This document shows, piece by piece, positions 23,350 to 31,310 of a stretch of DNA of 33,523 nucleotides. Made by a program: the position numbers and the translations under genes. Below the pieces are notes generated by a model, which worked only from the letters and a program-made list of their open reading frames with translations, ran no database searches and was not told the DNA's origin. Within the stretch, counting starts at the first letter, position 1, and each line of letters opens with the position of its first letter. Origin of the DNA: a virus; IMG/VR virus record IMGVR_UViG_3300042554_001522, positions 1-33,523 of that record; one strand, 5' to 3'.

Positions 23350-24972
23350 TTATGGTTTTCTGAAAACAAATATCGGTTCGTGTTTGAACCACTCACCGTT
23401 GAATAAAACTTTATTTGTTAGCCGTTCTGGATCAGAATTACCAATCATCTTTGTCATCAGCATACCAATCTTTCCTTTGTATTCCATACCAAGTGATTTC
23501 AATATATCAATCGAATCTTCTTCAAGATGAATTGTTTTATTTGCAGATACTTTGATATTTGCAATGTTCCAACAAAGGTATCTATCATTTTTCAAATATC
23601 TAAAAGCAGTTTCAAGTGTTGGGCGAAGAAAGTTATCTCGCCAATCTGCATATTCGCCATGTGATTTGTATGACTGTGTTTCATCATCAGAATACATTTC
23701 ACGATTGAAATATGGCGGTGATGTGAAAACAAAATCCAACTTACCTTCATACTTTTGGAATTTAGGATTGTGTTGTATCAACTCAGAACCGTCTTGGAAA
23801 ACTTCGTATGTATGATTTTCTTTCACATCAAAAAATCTTGACGATAGAGAACTGCCTTTCTCACCAATGGATTTCAAATAAAAATCTGCAAGATATTCAT
23901 AACGAGTAATTCCCAAATCAGGAATAGAATTATCTGTATTTGGATCCGTTCCAACATAATGTATAGGACGACTTACAGACATCGCACCAAGTATTCTACC
24001 ACCCCAACCTGCACTTGGATCATATACCGTAACAGTTTCACTTGCAGGAATGTGTTTTGTAAAATGTTCATACAAAAACTTTGCAGTCATTGGTGGAAAG
24101 TTTACTGCCGGTTGTGAGAATGAAATACGGAATATCTGAAATGCCTGTGGAAACAGTTTTACATTCTTATCAAACACACGAACAAGAAATACATTCACTC
24201 TCGGTTCTTCACCATCTTTTTTAATCATAAATGTATCAGTCAGTTCATCAATATCTCCAAGATAGAATGTCATACTTTCATCAAGTATTCCATCCTTAAC
24301 GAACTCACGAATTTGATCGGCTTTGATAGTTAAATACTTTGTATATTTCTTATTGTATGTTTCAAGTGTACAAGATATTTTTGAAATACGCAAACCTTGT
24401 GCATCAAATCTACCATCACCATTCTTGAATGCTAAAAAGAAATCTCGAAGTGTTTCTCCCTCACGGAAGTATGGGTTTTTAATTTGATTTGATGAAATTG
24501 ATTTGCTATACAAATACATTGAATCATTGTAAAGAGTTCTTTTCATAACGTGTTGAAAAGTTTCTTTCATTTCGTCTGTGAAGAAATCATATATTGATCT
24601 TGAAGTATCTTCGGATGTTCCACTGGCAATTTTTGTTTTCAACATAGTTGGAAAGAATTGATTAGCAGCAGAACCGTTTTTAGAAAAGTTGGCAATGACG
24701 CCGATGATGTCAGCGTCATTACCTTTTTCTGGACTATGAAAAATCTTTGATGTATTGAATTGACGAAGTTTTGAAAATGATTGCACGATTTCTTCTTCAC
24801 TCCTGCCAACGAGTGGCGGCTTTCCGTTTTCATCCCAATCTTTCAAAAACCTTTGACGCAATTCTTCAACCCATTCAGTAAACTTATCCATATCATATGA
24901 TACAAGTTCACCGTATGTTATGTTTGATGACCAAGATAGGACATCACTTTTTTCATAGAAATACTTTTTCAT
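23350..24972 (-). CDS. SPPY-type methyltransferase-like protein, paralog 2
   Basis: A 540-residue protein, the largest of the three paralogs. An N-terminal region of about 310 residues has no recognised domain. Then come the SAM motif DPSAGWGGR at 318-326, VGTDP shortly after, and the catalytic TSPPYFNREMYSDDETQSY beginning at 417. It ends in EPIFVFRKP, like paralog 1. It is expected to transfer a methyl or related group from SAM to an exocyclic amine in DNA, RNA or a nucleotide. Its start overlaps the sliding clamp stop as TAATG, so translation is coupled to the clamp. The long N-terminus may hold target recognition. Confidence 0.75.
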   Translation of the reverse strand: MKKYFYEKSDVLSWSSNITYGELVSYDMDKFTEWVEELRQRFLKDWDENGKPPLVGRSEEEIVQSFSKLRQFNTSKIFHSPEKGNDADIIGVIANFSKNGSAANQFFPTMLKTKIASGTSEDTSRSIYDFFTDEMKETFQHVMKRTLYNDSMYLYSKSISSNQIKNPYFREGETLRDFFLAFKNGDGRFDAQGLRISKISCTLETYNKKYTKYLTIKADQIREFVKDGILDESMTFYLGDIDELTDTFMIKKDGEEPRVNVFLVRVFDKNVKLFPQAFQIFRISFSQPAVNFPPMTAKFLYEHFTKHIPASETVTVYDPSAGWGGRILGAMSVSRPIHYVGTDPNTDNSIPDLGITRYEYLADFYLKSIGEKGSSLSSRFFDVKENHTYEVFQDGSELIQHNPKFQKYEGKLDFVFTSPPYFNREMYSDDETQSYKSHGEYADWRDNFLRPTLETAFRYLKNDRYLCWNIANIKVSANKTIHLEEDSIDILKSLGMEYKGKIGMLMTKMIGNSDPERLTNKVLFNGEWFKHEPIFVFRKP

Positions 24973-25691
24973 TAGTTGTTATCCAATTTTACCAAATAAT
25001 ACTTTGCTTCAAAGTCATCAATATCAAATTCAACTTTCGCCAAACCTTGTGAAGAAACTTTAAGTGTTCCGCCATTAAGGTCTTTGTTAGCGGCAAGAAT
25101 ACCATTGAAGTATTTTGCAGAGAAACTAATAGGATCGATATCCCCACTTGCATTGCAGTCAATATCAATAGAGATACGATTTGAATTTGTATTTGAATAA
25201 CCAAGAACAATTTGATACTTGTTCAATTTTTCATTCTTCAATACAGTGAACTTCTCAATATCAGACAAAGCAGATTTGGCTTTGATGAATTTATCAATAA
25301 ATTCTTTTGTAATTGTAATATCCAATTCAAATGCTGGCAATTCTTTGAGGTCTGGTGCAGGTGGAATAACTGCAAGGTCAGCCAACATATAGTTTACAGT
25401 AGTTGATTTGTCATCAATAGTCAATGAGAATGCCTTATCACCGGCACCATTGACTTGAAAGTTTACTGTGTTACCAAGAACACCCAAAAGACTTACAAGT
25501 AAGTCTGTATTGTAAACACCAAACTTCCAATCGTCACCTTGAAAACTTTTTAACTTAACTTCACCAACAACACATTTATCATCGGAAATAAAACGAGTAG
25601 ATAGACCACCGTTTACATTCCAAGCAACAGATTGAATCAACTTACCCAAGTGATACTTGCTGATAAAGTTGAGCAATTTTGATTTTTCCAT
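24972..25691 (-). CDS. 45: Sliding clamp, DNA polymerase processivity factor (T4 gp45-like)
   Basis: A 239-residue protein close to T4 gp45 (228), two-domain clamp type. It opens with a helix KLLNFISKYHLGKLIQSV and contains the strand-rich pattern of the family (AWNVNGG, VGEVKL, VYNTDLLVSLLGVLG). It ends in the typical acidic/aromatic strand DFEAKYYLVKLDN. The trimer encircles DNA and tethers the polymerase; in T4-like phages it also activates late transcription. It has its own strong promoter-like box and the AATCATTAAGG leader nine bases before ATG 25691. Two SPPY methyltransferase genes follow it in the same unit. Confidence 0.85.
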   Translation of the reverse strand: MEKSKLLNFISKYHLGKLIQSVAWNVNGGLSTRFISDDKCVVGEVKLKSFQGDDWKFGVYNTDLLVSLLGVLGNTVNFQVNGAGDKAFSLTIDDKSTTVNYMLADLAVIPPAPDLKELPAFELDITITKEFIDKFIKAKSALSDIEKFTVLKNEKLNKYQIVLGYSNTNSNRISIDIDCNASGDIDPISFSAKYFNGILAANKDLNGGTLKVSSQGLAKVEFDIDDFEAKYYLVKLDNN

Positions 25692-25700
25692 AACAAAAAT

Positions 25701-25711
25701 CCTTAATGATT
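25701..25711 (-). promoter_or_regulatory. Shared leader element AATCATTAAGG before the sliding clamp gene
   Basis: Minus-strand AATCATTAAGG is identical to the element before the gp44-like gene and one base different from that of the gp62-like gene. AAGG lies nine bases before ATG 25691. Possibly a common translational operator. Confidence 0.4.
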
Positions 25712-25726
25712 AGTAAATAATGTATA

Positions 25727-25757
25727 CAAATATACGAAAAAAATTTGAATTATCAAA
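25727..25757 (-). promoter_or_regulatory. Putative promoter of the sliding clamp operon
   Basis: Minus-strand TTTG (25754-25757), a 19-bp spacer, then TATATTTG (25727-25734). This is the best match in the window to the Bacteroidetes TTTG/TAnnTTTG promoter. The box is 36 nt before ATG 25691. The -33 element overlaps the polymerase stop codon. Confidence 0.6.
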
Positions 25758-28269
25758 ACGAAAAAAACTTTTGTGCAACTTTTTTATTCTCTGTTGGGAA
25801 ATCCCACTTCATTGCCTCATAAAAGTTTCTTAACTTGCCATCCAATTCAGACACAAATAATTCATTGGCATCAAAATGTTCTTTGATAAATTCAATGATT
25901 TGTTCTGGATCCGAATCACCACGAAACGCCAACTCTTCCAATCCGTATTTGTTGTTTTTCAAATAAGCAATCTTAACCTTATCACCATTTTTGATTGGCG
26001 GAAACTTTGGAGGACAACCAAATACTTTTAACAGATTATTGTAGTTCATGGCCGCCTTGATATGTGATGGCGTTCCTTTACCAAACTTACCAAGAACATC
26101 ATCACTTACCATACTTGCATATTTCTTAATGTCTTTTATCGAAGATGTTTTGGCAACCTCTGAATATAAAACTGTATTCAAGTTTCGTTTGAAAGTCAAT
26201 ATGTTTTCATCTATTTCTTCCTTGTCCTTGTCTTTCAGAATATCAACCATAACATCTTTCATAAGTTTCTGAAATGATTTGGGGAATGATGAACGAACAA
26301 TATCCAAACCTTTCACTTCCAATTTATCCATCGGAACACCATTGTCAGATATAATCCAAAGAGCATATCTCTTTTTCTTTTGCCAGAAGCCAGTCCTACC
26401 AATCATTTCTTGTTTGATTTCCAATCTATGTTTTTCCGTATTGAATATCTTTTTAGCAAATACATCATAGAATTGATTGACATAATTTTGAACTTCCGTT
26501 GCAATCTCATAAATTTTTGGTGTCATCAATTCAATATCATCTGTATCAATATCTGGAAATCTATTCTTAACGAGTGGCAAACATGAAACAAACACGGAAT
26601 CAGTATCAACATATTGAACATAATCCATATCATCCGTCTTCAATTCCTTGTTGTATTTCATATTGATTGCAGCTTCTGTTTTCTTAATAACAGTTTGACC
26701 GGAAAGAGTAACCGCCTCCGCATTATCAATATCATAAAAACGAAATGCAGGTAGACCTAAAATTCCATACATAGAATTAAGAAGAATTTTTTGAACCAAC
26801 TGTCTTTTCTTATAGAACTCATATTTTGCCGTGTCACCAGCTTTACCCCATTTCTTCATTTCATCTTTGTATTCAACACGTTTATCAAACCAATCAGAAA
26901 GAATTGCAGGAATTAGTCCTGTTCTATCTGAACTATACATAACACCATTTGATGCAACCGTGTATTTGTATTTATCCAAAAATGCCTTTAACTTTTCTTT
27001 CGATACCGTTTCACCACCAACAATATATTCGTCTACACTACCACGAAGAAATTGTTCTGCATCCCAATTATCAATCTTTGCAATCTTAGTTTCTGGTGAA
27101 ATGTTTAGTGTCATAATGATTGATGGATAAAGTGATGTTAAATCTAAGTCATACATCCACTCGTATCTACCAGGAACAGGATCCTTAACGAATGCTCCAA
27201 TAAATCCTTTCTCTCCACTATCTTTTAATTCTTGCATCTTCTCTTGTCTATCTGCTGGTTTGTTTGGTGCAACAACCCCACCAATGTGTTTCAAATATGT
27301 GAGCATCGCACCTTCAAGATACTTTGATGAATAAACAAAGTCTTCATAAGGAACATGACCGACATGGGCGATACCTCTAACCAAATCAATGTATTGTAAT
27401 TTCTTATCTAATTCAATTACCAACTCAACGTCTGTAATGTTGTATTCAATGAATGTATCAATATCATTTTCCATCAAGTCATCAAGATTTCCCTCATACT
27501 CAACCTTACCACGACCAAGTTCGGTATTACAAACATAGTTTAGGGCATACGATGGCAATTCTTTGTAGGAAAACTTTTTGTAAACAGTCATATAATCGAG
27601 CACCGATGTTCCACCGATTGTGTAACGATTTCTATATGGTGAATAAAACATTTCACCAATAACAGAAAGATTTTGTGCTTGTTTTTTTCCAAGAACTCTT
27701 TTGATACGATTATACAAATATGGAATATCGAATGCATCGCAATTCCAACCAGTCATAACATGGGGTTGAATCTCTTGAATTGCATCTATGAATTTCAATA
27801 ACAAAGTTTTTTCATCGTAACATGGGATTACTGTTTTGTTATCGGTAGTCTTTGAATCCAATCTTCTTTTCTTATCCAATACAAGAATTGTGTAATGGTC
27901 TGATGCTGAATCATGGTATGCAATAGATGTGACTTCATTATTACCTTGTGTTGGATCTGGAAGACCGGTAATCATTTCAACCTCAATATCGAATGTCATT
28001 GTGACAATTCCTTTTGACGGCATATCTGAATCACCATACATATCAACAAGAATACGAGTAGTCTCGGCAATATCAGACTCGAACAAGTCTGGATCATTCT
28101 TAACAAAGTTTGTAACCTTTGAAAGTTTATCACCATACAAAGAAACATATTTACCATTAGGATCTTTCTTGTAAGCATACGGAGTATATTCAAAGTGCAT
28201 TAAACCTTTGACATCATCCCAAACCCATGCTTCTTTTGTATTTGTTTTTACGAAAATGTTTTGATACAT
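25753..28269 (-). CDS. 43: Family B DNA polymerase with 3'-5' exonuclease (T4 gp43-like)
   Basis: An 838-residue replicative polymerase (T4 gp43 is 898). Exonuclease motifs: FDIEVE (Asp94/Glu96), GWNCDAFD at 174-181, and YNITD at 276-280. Polymerase motifs: DLTSLYPSI at 376-384, KILLNSMYG at 494-502, and YVDTDS at 553-558. All catalytic aspartates are present. The C-terminus ends in FFSF, a hydrophobic tail that probably contacts the sliding clamp. ATG 28269 lies one base after the upstream stop (TAATATG) and gives the expected N-terminus MYQNIFV; an earlier in-frame start would overlap the methyltransferase gene by 62 nt. A GAGAG Shine-Dalgarno lies six bases upstream. Confidence 0.97.
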   Translation of the reverse strand: MYQNIFVKTNTKEAWVWDDVKGLMHFEYTPYAYKKDPNGKYVSLYGDKLSKVTNFVKNDPDLFESDIAETTRILVDMYGDSDMPSKGIVTMTFDIEVEMITGLPDPTQGNNEVTSIAYHDSASDHYTILVLDKKRRLDSKTTDNKTVIPCYDEKTLLLKFIDAIQEIQPHVMTGWNCDAFDIPYLYNRIKRVLGKKQAQNLSVIGEMFYSPYRNRYTIGGTSVLDYMTVYKKFSYKELPSYALNYVCNTELGRGKVEYEGNLDDLMENDIDTFIEYNITDVELVIELDKKLQYIDLVRGIAHVGHVPYEDFVYSSKYLEGAMLTYLKHIGGVVAPNKPADRQEKMQELKDSGEKGFIGAFVKDPVPGRYEWMYDLDLTSLYPSIIMTLNISPETKIAKIDNWDAEQFLRGSVDEYIVGGETVSKEKLKAFLDKYKYTVASNGVMYSSDRTGLIPAILSDWFDKRVEYKDEMKKWGKAGDTAKYEFYKKRQLVQKILLNSMYGILGLPAFRFYDIDNAEAVTLSGQTVIKKTEAAINMKYNKELKTDDMDYVQYVDTDSVFVSCLPLVKNRFPDIDTDDIELMTPKIYEIATEVQNYVNQFYDVFAKKIFNTEKHRLEIKQEMIGRTGFWQKKKRYALWIISDNGVPMDKLEVKGLDIVRSSFPKSFQKLMKDVMVDILKDKDKEEIDENILTFKRNLNTVLYSEVAKTSSIKDIKKYASMVSDDVLGKFGKGTPSHIKAAMNYNNLLKVFGCPPKFPPIKNGDKVKIAYLKNNKYGLEELAFRGDSDPEQIIEFIKEHFDANELFVSELDGKLRNFYEAMKWDFPTENKKVAQKFFSF

Positions 28270-28270
28270 A

Positions 28271-29497
28271 TTAAACTCTCTTAAACATCCAAATTGGTTC
28301 ACAAAACTTTTTATCTCTATTCTTCTCAGCAAATTCTACACTATCATCAAGAAAGTGTCCGTCTCTTGTTGCAGTTCCTGCACCGGCAGAGTTTGGTCTC
28401 TTTGACATTTCCATTCCGATACAACCGATATATTCCATTCCATTCTCTATGAGGAAATCACTCATTGGATTTGTTATCTCTAACCATTGACGGCCGGTAG
28501 ACCATGCAGAGTTTGTGTAAACATCTGCAATGTTTATCGCCATAATTCCACCAACTCTTAATGATGGGATGATATTACCCAATGTTTTATGTAGAAAGTT
28601 TTTATTCCATTCATCAATACCTTTATATCGAACCCAACTCTGTGTGTCTGATTGTGAATACTTCTCAACATTAAAATAAGGTGGTGATGTAAACACCAAG
28701 TCAAAGTGTTCCGGATATTGTGTGAAATCAAAATCTTCTGCTGGTGATGTATAGAAATTTGTTTTCTTTTTACTTTCAAAGAAACCTAAATTCTTTTCAT
28801 AGAACTCTTTTTGTTCTTCATATATCGGATGATTTTCTACTCTTGGATCCAATCCAACATAATGTTCGGTGCAAGCTGATGCATAAAAACCAGCAAGTCT
28901 GTCACCCCACCCCATAGAGAAATCCAATACATTCTTTGCACCCAACATTTCATATAGAACTTTAGCAACATTTGGTTTGAACTGTGAACAAATGTATTTA
29001 CGAAGACCTAACATCGTTCTCAATTCTGATTTACCAAGTGTTTCCATTTTAAGTGAATACATGGAACCCATTAGTGATTTCATAAACTTATGGTTAGACC
29101 ATGTTCTAGCAGGACCTGGTGAAACTGATGCATCAACTTCCCAACGATTCTTTTGTTGGAAGTAATTTGATGCATCATTGCCTGTATTCAAACGACTGAA
29201 ATATAACTGTTTTCCTTCATATGTCAAAGCATATTTTGGTTCAGATGCCTTTCTTGGAAACCACTCACCTTCGGTAAGCAATTCATTCCAACGAATACCT
29301 TTGAGTTTTAGGAACTCTTTTTGTGCATCGTCAATAGTAATTTCAGCATACGGTAAAGGATATGTCATTGCTATTTCAGCAAGACGATCCTTTACGTATT
29401 CTTTATCGAAGTTTTCTTTTATGTATGTTATTTGTTCAGCAGTTATTGTAAGATACGGTTCCATACCGTAAAATTGTTGGAAGTAATCTTGATCCAC
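28271..29497 (-). CDS. SPPY-type methyltransferase-like protein, paralog 3
   Basis: A 408-residue protein. An N-terminal region of about 190 residues is followed by the SAM motif DFSMGWGDR and VGLDP, then TSPPYFNVEKYSQSDTQSW from residue 270. It ends in EPIWMFKRV, parallel to the other two paralogs. In motif I, GWGD replaces GWGG. It is expected to be an amino-methyltransferase, but the target is unknown. The likely start is GTG 29497, preceded by GGTGTTTC, the same leader as the GTG-started gene at 18144; ATG 29464 is the alternative. It lies immediately before the polymerase gene, one base apart. Confidence 0.75.
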   Translation of the reverse strand: MDQDYFQQFYGMEPYLTITAEQITYIKENFDKEYVKDRLAEIAMTYPLPYAEITIDDAQKEFLKLKGIRWNELLTEGEWFPRKASEPKYALTYEGKQLYFSRLNTGNDASNYFQQKNRWEVDASVSPGPARTWSNHKFMKSLMGSMYSLKMETLGKSELRTMLGLRKYICSQFKPNVAKVLYEMLGAKNVLDFSMGWGDRLAGFYASACTEHYVGLDPRVENHPIYEEQKEFYEKNLGFFESKKKTNFYTSPAEDFDFTQYPEHFDLVFTSPPYFNVEKYSQSDTQSWVRYKGIDEWNKNFLHKTLGNIIPSLRVGGIMAINIADVYTNSAWSTGRQWLEITNPMSDFLIENGMEYIGCIGMEMSKRPNSAGAGTATRDGHFLDDSVEFAEKNRDKKFCEPIWMFKRV

Positions 29498-29508
29498 GAA
29501 ACACCATT

Positions 29509-29814
29509 TTAATCTGTTGTATAAAAATTCCCCACACGGTCTCTAAGATTGTATACTATTTGATATTTCTTAATAAATTCATCTTGTGTATATGGAGTTG
29601 GTTCCTGATTTTCAAGAACAATATATCCATTAGGAAAACATTGTTTACTAGATGAAAATGTTATTACATATTTGTTATCAAAATTCTCACTTCTTCCGAT
29701 GATACAATCCCATTTATCAAGCGCTTCGTTTGCAGATTTTTCACTACCATCAAAATGAAATGCACTTAATTTGTTTCTAACAGGTTCAACCATAATAAAA
29801 TCCATAACAATCAT
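29509..29814 (-). CDS. Small hypothetical protein
   Basis: A 101-residue protein that I do not recognise. It is mixed alpha/beta in appearance, with ALDKWDCIIGRSENF, a strand YVITFSS and a C-terminal YNLRDRVGNFYTTD. It has no signal peptide, membrane span or metal motif. ATG 29814 overlaps the previous stop as ATGA. Internal ATGs at 29805 and 29793 are possible, because the GAGG is very close to the first ATG. It lies 12 bases before the methyltransferase paralog 3 gene in the polymerase operon. Confidence 0.6.
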   Translation of the reverse strand: MIVMDFIMVEPVRNKLSAFHFDGSEKSANEALDKWDCIIGRSENFDNKYVITFSSSKQCFPNGYIVLENQEPTPYTQDEFIKKYQIVYNLRDRVGNFYTTD

Positions 29815-30095
29815 TTCCTCATAAGTTTTTTCTTAAAATCTTTTAACCAATCTGAATCATTTTCATTCTCATTTATATCCCAATACGTTTTACCATCCTT
29901 TGAAGATGTCCAATTATCAGATACTTCATCTTCTATTGGCATTAGAATTTCTTGCAATGAATCTAAATCACCATGAGTTGCTGCAATATGATCCTTTATT
30001 TGTTTCCTACTCTTTCTGTGAGCATGAACTTTATCGTATTTTTCAGATGAACCTGTATTGCCTATTATTGAATTTTTTCTATATGACCGGCTCAT
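29811..30095 (-). CDS. Small basic conserved phage protein
   Basis: A 94-residue protein. The N-terminal half is strongly basic (SRSYRKNSIIGNTGSSEKYDK, then HRKSRKQIKDH), and the C-terminal half is acidic. From memory, short phage proteins beginning MSRSY(R/K)K...IxGNT..SSEK are widespread but uncharacterised. The basic part could contact nucleic acid. AAAGG lies six bases before ATG 30095. It is followed by an ATGA overlap with the next small gene, in the polymerase operon. Confidence 0.65.
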   Translation of the reverse strand: MSRSYRKNSIIGNTGSSEKYDKVHAHRKSRKQIKDHIAATHGDLDSLQEILMPIEDEVSDNWTSSKDGKTYWDINENENDSDWLKDFKKKLMRK

Positions 30096-30116
30096 AGTAA
30101 ACCTTTTAGTTAAACA

Positions 30117-30764
30117 TTAAATATCAATATCTTTCCAATCGCCCTTTGCAATAGTCTTGGTTGCCCACTTACCCATTATATTTGCATGTTGAAAGTAGTT
30201 ATCATCTATAACTGTTTCTAGCAAATTACTTTCAAACATGAAAGGCCTGCCTGAAATCTTTGTCATAAATTCCCCACCTTGACCCATCTTTCTATCTCTG
30301 AATTTCATTTCTTTACCAAAACCAGGATAAGAATTTTTACAATTATTTGTTCCGATTAAAATTGATCCTTCGCCACCTTTCGGTATAAACAATACCGAAT
30401 CTTGTTGGTATTTATTCCCAAGATTTTCAAGATCGGTACGCAAAGATCCTTTATCACGAATATCAACAACGAAATATACATTTTCTCTAACTTCTTTTGC
30501 ATCCGGTGTTCCATAATTTTCAATATAAGCACCATGAACTGCAGTTACACCGTAGCCCATCATTTGAAGATTTGCGTATAATTGCCTATTTCTTTTTTGA
30601 TTATCCACCTTTGTGTATGGTTTATCTTCTGGACCAGCACAACCTTCTTTTGAACGGAATGCAGTTATAGTACCACAATCGTGTTCTTCCATATGTTTTG
30701 ATAAACGAGCAAGACCACTTTCGTTTAATTGTTTATCTGGTAATAAATGTTTTAACTTTGCCAT
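30117..30764 (-). CDS. Conserved protein of unknown function
   Basis: A 215-residue soluble protein. It has striking islands: HDCGTITAFR (about 28-37), a run GYGVTAVHGAYIENYGT, then QDSVLFIPKGGEGSILIGTNN and ISGRPFMFE. These blocks recall a family I have seen in many phages and some bacteria, always unannotated; I cannot name it. The density of invariant-looking Gly, Asn and Lys residues suggests an enzyme or nucleotide binder. It is the first gene of the polymerase operon, with GAGAG before ATG 30764 and a promoter-like box 33 nt upstream. Confidence 0.65.
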   Translation of the reverse strand: MAKLKHLLPDKQLNESGLARLSKHMEEHDCGTITAFRSKEGCAGPEDKPYTKVDNQKRNRQLYANLQMMGYGVTAVHGAYIENYGTPDAKEVRENVYFVVDIRDKGSLRTDLENLGNKYQQDSVLFIPKGGEGSILIGTNNCKNSYPGFGKEMKFRDRKMGQGGEFMTKISGRPFMFESNLLETVIDDNYFQHANIMGKWATKTIAKGDWKDIDI

Positions 30765-30796
30765 ATTTTCTCTCTGTTATGAAAATCATTTTAGTA

Positions 30797-30804
30797 TAAA
30801 TATA
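30797..30804 (-). promoter_or_regulatory. Putative promoter -7 box (TATATTTA) of the polymerase operon
   Basis: Minus-strand TATATTTATAC, 33 nt before ATG 30764, is one base from TAnnTTTG. The nearest upstream TTTG is 24 bp away, longer than normal, so the -33 element is doubtful. Confidence 0.35.
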
Positions 30805-30808
30805 CAAA

Positions 30809-31309
30809 TCATTTTTTATCCGTTGAACCAAATCCACCATCGCCTCTATTAGTATCAGACAACTCTTGAACTTCTTCAAAATAAACCTTTGGGTATGGTA
30901 GAATTATCAACTGAGCAACTTTATCACCAACAACTGGAATGTGATTCTCAACATAAGTTTCATGTGTTGGTTTTTCAAATCTAACGAGTATCTCACCACG
31001 ATAATTTGAATCAATAACGCCAACTGAATTTTTTAGGGAAACACCAGATGGTGCCTTTGTGATTGAACTTCTTGGGAAAAGAAGACCAACATGACCAGTT
31101 GGAATTTCCACTGCAATACCTGTCCCGTATTCCATGAATGTATCAGTAAATCTAAATGATGTTGCAGTTAAATCCAAACCTGCATCACCGTTTTGAGCAT
31201 ACTCCGGTGTTACTGCTTTTGGTACTAATTTACGAAATTTAACGGTTAAATCCAAATTATTTTTGTAATTTAATTTGTAATTTGGGAACCACTTGCCAAC
31301 TAAACTCAT
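30809..31309 (-). CDS. dut: dUTPase (deoxyuridine 5'-triphosphate nucleotidohydrolase)
   Basis: A 166-residue trimeric-type dUTPase with all five motifs: GDAGLDL (41-47), PRSS (79-82), GVIDSNYRGEI (97-107), GDKVAQLI (128-135) and RGDGGFGST (155-163). Motif 3 keeps the catalytic Asp100 and the Tyr103. It hydrolyses dUTP to dUMP and PPi, limiting uracil in DNA and feeding dTMP synthesis. A 20-residue N-terminal extension precedes the core. A perfect AGGAGG, embedded in the last Val-Gly-Gly codons of the PLP gene, lies five bases before ATG 31309. An intact dUTPase suggests the phage does not simply use uracil in its DNA. Confidence 0.95.
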   Translation of the reverse strand: MSLVGKWFPNYKLNYKNNLDLTVKFRKLVPKAVTPEYAQNGDAGLDLTATSFRFTDTFMEYGTGIAVEIPTGHVGLLFPRSSITKAPSGVSLKNSVGVIDSNYRGEILVRFEKPTHETYVENHIPVVGDKVAQLIILPYPKVYFEEVQELSDTNRGDGGFGSTDKK

Positions 31310-31310
31310 A

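Noticed and set aside
1274-30803. TATAAATAT on the plus strand in four intergenic gaps (1274, 18322, 22272, 30795), identical to the T4 late promoter core TATAAATA
   Set aside because: All genes lie on the minus strand and these boxes would fire antisense. The motif is near-palindromic, and the minus-strand reading fits a promoter at constant distance from start codons.
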